From Eutreptiella sp. 'Long Island Sound 2002' (lineage: Eukaryota; Euglenozoa; Euglenophyceae; Eutreptiales; Eutreptiaceae), in assembly GCA_964036045.1 (NCBI GenBank), contig CAXIWF010000168.1:178402-242401 (forward strand): 64,000 nt of DNA, in the 5' to 3' direction. Below the pieces are notes generated by a model that did no database searches, was not told the DNA's origin, and saw only the letters and a program-made list of their open reading frames with translations. Position 1 is the stretch's first letter. Every line of letters starts with the position of its first letter. Below are positions 32,910 through 45,387 of the stretch, one piece after another. The position numbers and the translations under genes are program-made.

Positions 32910-35900
32910 GAATTTTCCGAGAATTTTCCGAGAATTTTCCGAGAATTTTCCGAGAATTTTCCGAGAATTTTCCGAGAATTTTCCGAGAATTTTCCGAGAA
33001 TTTTCCGAGAGTTTTTCGTCAATTTTCCGAGAATTTTCCGAGAATTTTCCGAGAATTTTCCGAGAATTTTCCGAGAATTTTCCGAGAATTTTCCGAGAAT
33101 TTTCCGAGAATTTTCCGAGAATTTTCCGTCAATTTTCCGAGAATTTTCCGAGAATTTTCCGAGAATTTTCCGAGAATTTTCTGAGAATTTTCTGAGAATT
33201 TTCCGAGAATTTTCCGAGAATTTTCCGAGAATTTTCCGAGAATTTTCCGAGAATTTTCCGAGAATTTTCCGGGAATTTTCCGAGAATTTTCCGAGAATTT
33301 TCCGAGAATTTTCCGAGAATTTTCCGAGAATTTTCCGAGAATTTTCCAAGAATTTTCCGAGAATTTTCCGAGAATTTTCCGAGAATTTTCCGAGAATTTT
33401 CCGAGAATTTTCCGAGAATTTTGCGAGAATTTTCCAAGAATTTTCCGTCAATTTTCCGAGAATTTTTCGAGAATTTTCCGAGAATTTTCCGTCAATTTTC
33501 CGAGAATTTTCCGAGAATTTTCCGAGAATTTTCCGAGAATTTTCCGAGAATTTTCCGAGCATTTTCCGAGAATTTTCCGAGAATTTTCCGAGAATTTTCC
33601 GAGAATTTTCCGAGAATTTTCCGAGAGTTTTTCGTCAATTTTCCGAGAATTTTCCGAGAATTTTCCGAGAATTTTCCGAGAATTTTCCGAGAATTTTCCG
33701 AGAATTTTCCGAGAATTTTCCGAGAATTTTCCGAGAATTTTCCGAGAATTTTCCGAGAATTTTCCGAGAATTTTCCGAGAATTTTCCGAGAATTTTCCGA
33801 GAATTTTCCGTCAGTTTTCCGAGAATTTTCCGAGAATTTTCCGAGAATTTTCCGAGAATTTTCCGAGAATTTTCCGAGAATTTTCCGAGAATTTTCCGAG
33901 AATTTTCCGAGAATTTTCCGAGAATTTTTCGAGAATTTTCCGAGAATTTTCCGTCAATTTTCCGAGAATTTTCCGAGAATTTTCCGAGAATTTTCCGAGA
34001 ATTTTCCGAGAATTTTCCGAGAATTTTCCGAGAATTTTCCGAGAATTTTCCGAGAATTTTCCGAGAATTTTCCGAGAGTTTTTCGTCAATTTTCCGAGAA
34101 TTTTCCGAGAATTTTCCGAGAATTTTCCGAGAATTTTCCGAGAATTTTCCGAGAATTTTCCGAGAATTTTCCGAGAATTTTCCGAGAATTTTCCGAGAAT
34201 TTTCCGAGAATTTTCCGGGAATTTTCCGAGAATTTTCCGAGAATTTTCCGAGAATTTCCCGAGAATTTTCCGAAAATTTTCCGAGAATTTTCCGAGAATT
34301 TTCCGAGAATTTTCCGAGAATTTTCCGAGAATTTTCCGAGAATTTTCCGAGAATTTTCCGAGAATTTTCCGTCAATTTTCCGAGAATTTTCCGAGAATTT
34401 TCCGAGAATTTTCCGAGAATTTTCCGAGAATTTTCTGAGAATTTTCCGAGAATTTTCCGAGAATTTTCCGAGAATTTTCCGAGAATTTTTCGAGAATTTT
34501 CCGAGAATTTTCCGTCAATTTTCCGAGAATTTTCCGAGAATTTTCCGAGAATTTTCCGAGAATTTTCCGAGAATTTTCCGAGAATTTTCCGAGAATTTTC
34601 CGAGAATTTTCCGAGAATTTTCCGAGAATTTTCCGAGAGTTTTTCGTCAATTTTCCGAGAATTTTCCGAGAATTTTCCGAGAATTTTCCGAGAATTTTCT
34701 GAGAATTTTCCGAGAATTTTCCGAGAATTTTCCGAGAATTTTCCGAGAATTTTCCGAGAATTTTCCGTCAATTTTCCGAGAATTTTCCGAGAATTTTCCG
34801 AGAAATTTCCGAGAGGTTTCCGAGAATTTTCCGAGAATTTTCTGAGAATTTTCCGAGAATTTTCCGAGAATTTTCCGTCAATTTTCCTAGAATTTTCCGA
34901 GAATTTTCCGAGAATTTTCCGAGAATTTTCTGAGAATTTTCTGAGAATTTTCCGAGAATTTTCCGAGAATTTTCCGAGAATTTTCCGAGAATTTTCCGAG
35001 AATTTTCCGAGAATTTTCCAAGAATTTTCCGAGAATTTTCCGAGAATTTTCCGAGAATTTTCCGGGAATTTTCCGAGAATTTTCCGAGAATTTTCCGAGA
35101 ATTTTCCGAGAATTTTCCGAGAATTTTCCGTCAATTTTCCCAGAATTTTCCGAGAATTTTCCCAGAATTTTCCGGGAATTTTCCGAGAATTTTCCGAGAA
35201 TTTTCCGAGAATTTTCCGAGAATTTTCCGAGAATTTTCCGAGAATTTTCCTAGAATTTTCTGAGAATTTTCCGAGAATTTTCCGTCAATTTTCCCAGAAT
35301 TTTCCGAGAATTTTCCCAGAATTTTCCGGGAATTTTCCGAGAAATTTCCGAGAATTTTCCGAGAATTTTCCGAGAATTTTCCGAGAATTTTCCGAGAATT
35401 TTCCTAGAATTTTCTGAGAATTTTCCCAGAATTTTCCGAGAATTTTCCCAGAATTTTCCGGGAATTTTCCGAGAATTTTCCGAGAATTTTCCGAGAATTT
35501 TCCGAGAATTTTCCGAGAATTTTCCGAGAATTTTCCTAGAATTTTCTGAGAATTTTCCGAGAATTTTCGGAGAATTTTCCGAGATTTTTCCGAGAATTTT
35601 CCGATAATTTTCCGATAATTTTCCGAGAATTTTCCGAGAATTTTCCGAGAATTTTCCAAGAATTTTCCGAGAATTTTCCGAGAATTTTCCGAGAATTTTC
35701 CGGGAACTTTCCGAGAATTTTCTGAGAATTTTCGGAGAATTTTCCGAGAATTTTCCGAGAATTTTCGGAGAATTTTTCGAGAATTTTCCGAGAATTTTCC
35801 GTCAATTTTCCGAGAATTTTCCGAGAATTTTCCGAGAATTTTCCGAGAATTTTCCGAGAATTTTCCGAGAATTTTCCGAGAATTTTCCGAGAATTTTCCG

Positions 35901-38900
35901 AGAATTTTCCGAGAATTTTCCGAGAATTTTCCGAGAGTTTTTCGTCAATTTTCCGAGAATTTTCCGAGAATTTTCCGAGAATTTTCCGAGAATTTTCCGA
36001 GAATTTTCCGAGAATTTTCCGAGAATTTTCCGAGAATTTTCCGAGAATTTTCCGTCAATTTTCGGAGAATTTTCCGAGAATTTTCCGAGAATTTTCCGAG
36101 AATTTTCTGAGAATTTTCTGAGAATTTTCCGAGAATTTTCCGAGAATTTTCCGAGAATTTTCCAAGAATTTTCCGTCAATTTTCCGAGAATTTTCCGAGA
36201 ATTTTCCGAGAATTTTCCGAGAATTTTCCGAGAATTTTCCGAGAATTTTCCGAGAATTTTCCGAGAATTTTCCGAGAATTTTCCGAGAATTTTCCGAGAA
36301 TTTTCCGAGAATTTTCCGAGAATTTTCCGGGAATTTTCCGAGAATTTTCCGAGAATTTTCCGAGAATTTTCCGAGAATTTTCCGAGAATTTTCCAAGAAT
36401 TTTCCGAGAATTTTCCGAGAATTTTCCGAGAATTTTCCGAGAATTTTCCGAGAATTTTCCGAGAATTTTGCGAGAATTTTCCAAGAATTTTCCGTCAATT
36501 TTCCGAGAATTTTTCGAGAATTTTCCGAGAATTTTCCGTCAATTTTCCAAGAATTTTCCGAGAATTTTCCGAGAATTTTCCGAGAATTTTCCGAGAATTT
36601 TCCGAGAATTTTCCGAGAATTTTCCGAGAATTTTCCGAGAATTTTCCGAGAATTTTCCGAGAGTTTTTCGTCAATTTTCCGAGAATTTTCCGAGAATTTT
36701 CCGAGAATTTTCCGAGAATTTTCCGAGAATTTTCCGAGAATTTTCCGAGAATTTTCCGAGAATTTTCCGAGAATTTTCCGTCAATTTTCCGAGAATTTTC
36801 CGAGAATTTTCCGAGAATTTTCTGAGAATTTTCTGAGAATTTTCGGAGAATTTTCCGAGAATTTTCCGAGAATTTTCCGAGAATTTTCCGTCAATTTTCC
36901 GAGAATTTTCCGAGAATTTTCCGAGAATTTTCCGAGAATTTTCCGAGAATTTTCCGAGAATTTTCCGAGAATTTTCGGAGAATTTTCCGAGAATTTTCCG
37001 AGAATTTTCCGAGAATTTTCCGGGAATTTTCCGAGAATTTTCCGAGAATTTTCCGAGAATTTTCCGAGAATTTTCCGAGAATTTTCCGAGAATTTTCCGA
37101 GAATTTTCCGAGAATTTTCCGAGAATTTTCCGAGAATTTTCCGAGAATTTTCCGAGAATTTTCCGAGAATTTTCCGTCAGTTTTCCGAGAATTTTCCGAG
37201 AATTTTCCGAGAATTTTCCGAGAATTTTCCGAGAATTTTCCGAGAATTTTCCGAGAATTTTCCGAGAATTTTCCGAGAATTTTCCGAGAATTTTTCGAGA
37301 ATTTTCCGAGAATTTTCCGTCAATTTTCCGAGAATTTTCCGAGAATTTTCCGAGAATTTTCCGAGAATTTTCCGAGAATTTTCCGAGAATTTTCCGAGAA
37401 TTTTCGGAGAATTTTCCGAGAATTTTCCGAGAATTTTCCGAGAATTTTCCGAGAATTTTCCGAGAGTTTTTCGTCAATTTTCCGAGAATTTTCCGAGAAT
37501 TTTCCGAGAATTTTCCGAGAATTTTCCGAGAATTTTCCGAGAATTTTCCGAGAATTTTCCGAGAATTTTCCGAGAATTTTCCGAGAATTTTCCGAGAATT
37601 TTCCGAGAATTTTCCGAGAATTTTCCGGGAATTTTCCGAGAATTTTCCGAGAATTTTCCGAGAATTTTCCGAGAATTTTCCGAGAATTTTCCGAGAATTT
37701 TCCGAGAATTTTCCGAGAATTTTCCGAGAATTTTCCGAGAATTTTCCGAGAATTTTCCGAGAATTTTCCGTCAATTTTCCGAGAATTTTCCGAGAATTTT
37801 CCGAGAATTTTCCGAGAATTTTCCGAGAATTTTCCGAGAATTTTCCGAGAATTTTCCGAGAATTTTCCGAGAATTTTTCGAGAATTTTCCGAGAATTTTC
37901 CGTCAATTTTCCGAGAATTTTCCGAGAATTTTCCGAGAATTTTCCGAGAATTTTCCGAGAATTTTCCGAGAATTTTCCGAGAATTTTCCGAGAATTTTCC
38001 GAGAATTTTCCGAGAATTTTCCGAGAGTTTTTCGTCAATTTTCCGAGAATTTTCCGAGAATTTTCCGAGAATTTTCCGAGAATTTTCCGAGAATTTTCCG
38101 AGAATTTTCCGAGAATTTTCCGAGAATTTTCCGAGAATTTTCCGAGAATTTTCCGTCAATTTTCCGAGAATTTTCCAAGAATTTTCCGAGAATTTTCCGA
38201 GAATTTTCTGAGAATTTTCTGAGAATTTTCCGAGAATTTTCCGAGAATTTTCCGAGAATTTTCCGAGAATTTTCCGAGAATTTTCCGAGAATTTTCCGGG
38301 AATTTTCCGAGAATTTTCCGAGAATTTTCCGAGAATTTTCCGAGAATTTTCCGAGAATTTTCCGAGAATTTTCCAAGAATTTTCCGAGAATTTTCCGAGA
38401 ATTTTCCGAGAATTTTCCGAGAATTTTCCGAGAATTTTCCGAGAATTTTCCGAGAATTTTCCAAGAATTTTCCGTCAATTTTCCGAAAATTTTCGGAGAA
38501 TTTTCCGAGAATTTTCCGTCAATTTTCCGAGAATTTTCCGAGAATTTTCCGAGAATTTTCCGAGAATTTTCCGAGCATTTTCCGAGAATTTTCCGAGAAT
38601 TTTCCGAGAATTTTCCGAGAATTTTCCGTCAATTTTCCGAGAATTTTCCGAGAATTTTCCGAGAATTTTCTGAGAATTTTCTGAGAATTTTCCGAGAATT
38701 TTCCGAGAATTTTCCGAGAATTTTCCGAGAATTTTCCGTCAATTTTCCGAGAATTTTCCGAGAATTTTCCGAGAATTTTCCGAGAATTTTCCGAGAATTT
38801 TCCGAGAATTTTCCGAGAATTTTCCGAGAATTTTCCGAGAATTTTCCGAGAATTTTCCGAGAATTTTCCGGGAATTTTCCGAGAATTTTCCGAGAATTTT

Positions 38901-41900
38901 CCGAGAATTTTCCGAGAATTTTCCGAGAATTTTCCGAGAATTTTCCGAGAATTTTCCGAGAATTTTCCGAGAATTTTCCGAGAATTTTCCGAGAATTTTA
39001 CGAGAATTTTCCGAGAATTTTCCGTCAGTTTTCCGAGAATTTTCCGAGAATTTTCCGAGAATTTTCCGAGAACTTTCCGAGAATTTTCCGAGAATTTTCC
39101 GAGAATTTTCCGAGAATTTTCCGAGAATTTTCCGAGAATTTTCCGAGAATTTTCCGAGAATTTTCCGAGAATTTTCCGAGAATTTTCCGAGAATTTTCCG
39201 TCAATTTTCCGAGAATTTTCCGAGAATTTTCCGAGAATTTTCCGAGAATTTTCTGAGAATTTTCTGAGAATTTTCCGAGAATTTTCCGAGAATTTTCCGA
39301 GAATTTTCCGAGAATTTTCCGAGAATTTTCCGAGAATTTTCCGGGAATTTTCCGAGAATTTTCCGAGAATTTTCCGAGAATTTTCCGAGAATTTTCCGAG
39401 AATTTTCCGAGAATTTTCCAAGAATTTTCCGAGAATTTTCCGAGAATTTTCCGAGAATTTTCCGAGAATTTTCCGAGAATTTTCCGAGAATTTTCCGAGA
39501 ATTTTCCAAGAATTTTCCGTCAATTTTCCGAGAATTTTTCGAGAATTTTCCGAGAATTTTCCGTCAATTTTCCGAGAATTTTCCAAGAATTTTCCGAGAA
39601 TTTTCCGAGAATTTTCCGAGAATTTTCCGAGCATTTTCCGAGAATTTTCCGAGAATTTTCCGAGAATTTTCCGAGAATTTTCCGTCAATTTTCCGGAAAT
39701 TTTCCGAGAATTTTCCGAGAATTTTCTGAGAATTTTCTGAGAATTTTCCGAGAATTTTCCGAGAATTTTCCGAGAATTTTCCGAGAATTTTCCGTCAATT
39801 TTCCGAGAATTTTCCGAGAATTTTCCGAGAATTTTCCGAGAATTTTCCGAGAATTTTCCGAGAATTTTCCGAGAATTTTCCGAGAATTTTCCGAGAATTT
39901 TCCGAGAATTTTCCGGGAATTTTCCGAGAATTTTCCGAGAATTTTCCGAGAATTTTCCGAGAATTTTCCGAGAATTTTCCGAGAATTTTCCGAGAATTTT
40001 CCGAGAATTTTCCGAGAATTTTCCGAGAATTTTCCGAGAATTTTCCGAGAATTTTCCGAGAATTTTCCGTCAGTTTTCCGAGAATTTTCCGAGAATTTTC
40101 CGAGAATTTTCCGAGAATTTTCCGAGAATTTTCCGAGAATTTTCCGAGAATTTTTCGAGAATTTTCCGAGAATTATCCGTCAATTTTCCGAGAATTTTCC
40201 GAGAATTTTCCGAGAATTTTCCGAGAATTTTCCGAGAATTTTCCGAGAATTTTCCGAGAATTTTCCGAGAATTTTCCGAGAATTTTCCGAGAATTTTCCG
40301 AGAGTTTTTCGTCAATTTTCCGAGAACTTTCCGAGAATTTTCCGAGAATTTTCCGAGAATTTTCCGAGAATTTTCCGAGAATTTTCCGAGAATTTTCCGA
40401 GAATTTTCCGAGAATTTTCCGAGAATTTTCCGAGAATTTTCCGAGAATTTTCCGGGAATTTTCCGAGAATTTTCCGAGAATTTTCCGAGAATTTTCCGAG
40501 AATTTTCCGAGAATTTTCCGAGAATTTTCCGAGAATTTTCCGAGAATTTTCCGAGAATTTTCCGAGAATTTTCCGAGAATTTTCCGTCAATTTTCCGAGA
40601 ATTTTCCGAGAATTTTCCGAGAATTTTCCGAGAATTTTCCGAGAATTTTCCGAGAATTTTCCGAGAATTTTCCGAGAATTTTCCGAGAATTTTCCGAGAA
40701 TTTTTCGAGAATTTTCCGAGAATTTTCCGTCAATTTTCCGAGAATTTTCCGAGAATTTTCCGAGAATTTTCCGAGAATTTTCCGAGAATTTTCCGAGAAT
40801 TTTCCGAGAATTTTCCGAGAATTTTCCGAGAATTTTCCGAGAGTTTTTCGTCAATTTTCCGAGAATTTTCCGAGAATTTTCCGAGAATTTTCCGAGAATT
40901 TTCCGAGAATTTTCCGAGAATTTTCCGAGAATTTTCCGAGAATTTTCCGAGAATTTTCCGTCAATTTTCCGAGAATTTTCCGAGAATTTTCCGAGAATTT
41001 TCCGAGAATTTTCTGAGAATTTTCTGAGAATTTTCCGAGAATTTTCCGAGAATTTTCCGAGAATTTTCCGAGAATTTTCCGTCAATTTTCCGAGAATTTT
41101 CCGAGAATTTTCCGAGAATTTTCCGAGAATTTTCCGAGAATTTTCCGAGAATTTTCCGAGAATTTTCCGAGAATTTTCCGAGAATTTTCCGAGAATTTTC
41201 CGGGAATTTTCCGAGAATTTTCCGAGAATTTTCCGAGAATTTTCCGAGAATTTTCCGAGAATTTTCCGAGAATTTTCCAAGAATTTTCCGAGAATTTTCC
41301 GAGAATTTTCCGAGAATTTTCCGAGAATTTTCCGAGAATTTTCCGAGAATTTTCCGAGAATTTTCCGAGAATTTTCCGAGAATTTTCCGTCAATTTTCCG
41401 AGAATTTTCCGAGAATTTTCCGAGAATTTTCCGAGAATTTTCCGAGAATTTTCCGAGAATTTTCCGAGAATTTTCCGAGAATTTTCCGAGAATTTTCCGA
41501 GAATTTTCCGAGAATTTTCTGAGAATTTTCCGAGAATTTTCCGAGATTTTTCCCAGATTTTTCCGAGAATTTTCCGAGAATTTTCCGATAATTTTCCGAG
41601 AATTTTCCGAGAATTTTCCGAGAATTTTCCGAGAATTTTCCGAGAATTTTCCGAGAATTTTCCGAGAACTTTCCGAGAATTTTCGGAGAATTTTCCGAGA
41701 ATTTTCCGAGAATTTTCTGAGAATTTTCCGAGAATTATCCGAGAATTTCCGAGAATTTTCTGAGAATTTTCCGAGAATTTTCCGAGAATTTTCCGAGAAT
41801 TTTCCGAGAATTTTCCGAGAATTTTCCGAGAATTTTCCGAGAATTTTCCGAGAATTTTCCGAGAGTTTTTCGTCAATTTTCCGAGAATTTTCCGAGAATT

Positions 41901-42230
41901 TTCCGAGAATTTTCCGAGAATTTTCCGAGAATTTTCCGAGAATTTTCCGAGAATTTTCCGAGAATTTTCCGAGAATTTTCCGAGAATTTTCCGGGAATTT
42001 TCCGAGAATTTTCCGAGAATTTTCCGTCAATTTTCCGAGAATTTTCCGAGAATTTTCCGAGAATTTTCTGAGAATTTTCTGAGAATTTTCCGAGAATTTT
42101 CCGAGAATTTTCCGAGAATTTTCCGAGAATTTTCCGTCAATTTTCCGAGAATTTTCCGAGAATTTTCCGAGAATTTTCCGAGAATTTTCCGAGAATTTTC
42201 CGAGAATTTTCCGAGAATTTTCCGAGAATT
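32910..42230 (+). repeat. 28.2-kb-offset segmental duplication, copy 2
   Basis: Reproduces 4700-14055, including the 616-bp higher-order unit (33018-33634), the CCCAG nested block (35130-35805), a third copy of the 5.8-kb segment, the AATTATCCGTCA variant (40175) and the ATAA-ATTATCC block with its 10-bp unit (41518-41765). The phase relative to copy 1 stays constant apart from whole-unit steps, so no indel separates the copies over about 9.3 kb. Confidence 0.85.
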
Positions 42231-43380
42231 TTCCGAGAATTTTCCGAGAATTTTCCGAGAATTTTCCGGGAATTTTCCGAGAATTTTCCGAGAATTTTCC
42301 GAGAATTTTCCGAGAATTTTCCGAGAATTTTCCGAGAATTTTCCGAGAATTTTCCGAGAATTTTCCGAGAATTTTCCGAGAATTTTCCGAGAATTTTCCG
42401 AGAATTTTCCGAGAATTTTCCATCAGTTTTCCGAGAATTTTCCGAGAATTTTCCGAGAATTTTCCGAGAATTTTCCGAGAATTTTCCGAGAATTTTCCGA
42501 GAATTTTCCGAGAATTTTCCGAGAATTTTCCGAGAATTTTCCGAGAATTTTCCGAGAATTTTCCGAGAATTTTCCGTCAATTTTCCGGGAATTTTCCGAG
42601 AATTTTCCGAGAATTTTCCGAGAATTTTCTGAGAATTTTCTGAGAATTTTCCGAGAATTTTCCGAGAATTTTCCGAGAATTTTCCGAGAATTTTCCGAGA
42701 ATTTTCCGAGAATTTTCCGGGAATTTTCCGAGAATTTTCCGAGAATTTTCCGAGAATTTTCCGAGAATTTTCCGAGAATTTTCCGAGAATTTTCCAAGAA
42801 TTTTCCGAGAATTTTCCGAGAATTTTCCGAGAATTTTCCGAGAATTTTCCGAGAATTTTCCGAGAATTTTCCGAGAATTTTCCAAGAATTTTCCGTCAAT
42901 TTTCCGAGAATTTTTCGAGAATTTTCCGAGAATTTTCCGTCAATTTTCCGAGAATTTTCCGAGAATTTTCCGAGAATTTTCCGAGAATTTTCCGAGAATT
43001 TTCCGAGCATTTTCCGAGAATTTTCCGAGAATTTTCCGAGAATTTTCCGAGAATTTTCCGTCAATTTTCCGGAAATTTTCCGAGAATTTTCCGAGAATTT
43101 TCTGAGAATTTTCTGAGAATTTTCCGAGAATTTTCCGAGAATTTTCCGAGAATTTTCCGAGAATTTTCCGTCAATTTTCCGAGAATTTTCCGAGAATTTT
43201 CCGAGAATTTTCCGAGAATTTTCCGAGAATTTTCCGAGAATTTTCCGAGAATTTTCCGAGAATTTTCCGAGTATTTTCCGAGAATTTTCCGGGAATTTTC
43301 CGAGAATTTTCCGAGAATTTTCCGAGAATTTTCCGAGAATTTTCCGAGAATTTTCCGAGAATTTTCCGAGAATTTTCCGA
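42026..43380 (+). repeat. 3.38-3.40-kb-offset duplicate of 38628-40005
   Basis: GTCA at 42026, 42136, 42576 and 43170, GAGCATTTT at 43007, CCGGAAATTTT near 43070 and CCGGG at 43289 match 38628, 38738, 39200, 39794, 39631, 39691 and 39913. The offset is 3,398 bp at the left and 3,376 bp from the GTCA at 42576 onward. The unit CCATCAG at 42421 replaces CCGTCAG of the partner near 39024. One CCAAG near 39591 is not repeated. Confidence 0.8.
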
Positions 43381-45387
43381 GAATTTTCCGAGAATTTTCA
43401 GAGAATTTTCCGAGAATTTTCCGAGAATTTTCCGAGAATTTTCCGAGAATTTTCCGAGAATTTTCAGAGAATTTTCCGAGAATTTTCCGAGAATTTTCCG
43501 AGAATTTTCCGAGAATTTTCCGAGAATTTTCCGAGAATTTTCCGAGAATTTTCCGAGAATTTTCCGAGAATTTTCAGAGAATTTTCCGAGAATTTTCCGG
43601 GAATTTTCCGAGAATTTTCCGAGAATTTTCCGAGAATTTTCCGAGAATTTTCCGAGAATTTTCCGAGAATTTTCCGAGAATTTTCCGAGAATTTTCCGAG
43701 AATTTTCAGAGAATTTTCCGAGAATTTTCCGAGAATTTTCCGAGAATTTTCCGTCAGTTTTCCGAGAATTTTCCGAGAATTTTCCGAGAATTTTCCGAGA
43801 ATTTTCCGAGAATTTTCCGAGAATTTTCCGAGAATTTTCCGAGAATTTTCCGAGAATTTTCCGAGAATTTTTCGAGAATTTTCCGAGAATTTTCCGAGAA
43901 TTTTCCGAGAATTTTCCGAGAATTTTCCGAGAATTTTCCGAGAATTTTCCGAGAATTTTCCGTCAATTTTCCGGGAATTTTCCGAGAATTTTCCGAGAAT
44001 TTTCCGAGAATTTTCCGTCAATTTTCCGAGAATTTTCCGAGAATTTTCCGAGAATTTTCCGAGAATTTTCCGAGAATTTTCCGAGAATTTTCCGAGAATT
44101 TTCCGAGAATTTTCCGAGTATTTTCCGAGAATTTTCCGGGAATTTTCCGAGAATTTTCCGAGAATTTTCCGAGAATTTTCCGAGAATTTTCCGAGAATTT
44201 TCCGAGAATTTTCCGAGAATTTTCCGAGAATTTTCCGAGAGTTTTTCGTCAATTTTCCGAGAATTTTCCGAGAATTTTCCGAGAATTTTCCGAGAATTTT
44301 CCGAGAATTTTCCGAGAATTTTCCGAGAATTTTCCGAGAATTTTCCGAGAATTTTCCGAGAATTTTCCGAGAATTTTCCGGGAATTTTCCGAGAATTTTC
44401 CGAGAATTTTCCGAGAATTTTCCGAGAATTTTCCGAGAATTTTCCGAGAATTTTCCGAGAATTTTCCGTCAATTTTCCGAGAATTTTCCGAGAATTTTCC
44501 GAGAATTTTCCGAGAATTTTCCGAGAATTTTCCGAGAATTTTCCGAGAATTTTCCGAGAATTTTCCGAGAATTTTTCGAGAATTTTCCGAGAATTTTCCG
44601 TCAATTTTCCGAGAATTTTCCGAGAATTTTCCGAGAATTTTCCGAGAATTTTCCGAGAATTTTCCGAGAATTTTCCGAGAATTTTCCGAGAATTTTCCGA
44701 GAATTTTCCGAGAGTTTTTCGTCAATTTTCCGAGAATTTTCCGAGAATTTTCCGAGAATTTTCCGAGAATTTTCCGAGAATTTTCCGAGAATTTTCCGAG
44801 AATTTTCCGAGAATTTTCCGAGAATTTTCCGTCAATTTTCCGAGAATTTTCCGAGAATTTTCCGAGAATTTTCCGAGAATATTCTGAGAATTTTCTGAGA
44901 ATTTTCCGAGAATTTTCCGAGAATTTTCCGAGAATTTTCCGAGAATTTTCCGTCAATTTTCCGAGAATTTTCCGAGAATTTTCCGAGAATTTTCCGAGAA
45001 TTTTCCGAGAATTTTCCGAGAATTTTCCGAGAATTTTCCGAGAATTTTCCGAGAATTTTCCGAGAATTTTCCGGGAATTTTCCGAGAATTTTCCGAGAAT
45101 TTTCCGAGAATTTTCCGAGAATTTTCCGAGAATTTTCCGAGAATTTTCCAAGAATTTTCCGAGAATTTTCCGAGAATTTTCCGAGAATTTTCCGAGAATT
45201 TTCCGAGAATTTTCCGAGAATTTTCCGAGAATTTTCCGAGAATTTTCCGAGAATTTTCCGTCAATTTTCCGAGAACTTTCCGAGAATTTTCCGAGAATTT
45301 TCCGAGAATTTTCCGAGAATTTTCCGAGAATTTTCCGAGAATTTTCCGAGAATTTTCCGAGAATTTTCCGAGAATTTTCCGAGAATT
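43381..45387 (+). repeat. Region with CAGAG variants and a local 847-bp repeat
   Basis: Four CAGAGAATTTT units start at 43399, 43465, 43575 and 43707 (6, 10 and 12 units apart). The rare CCGAGTATTTT occurs at about 43268 and 44115, 847 bp (77 units) apart, marking another local copy. Standard GTCA, TCGAG and GAGTTTTTCG markers run from 44250 to 45270. No gene is seen. Confidence 0.8.
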
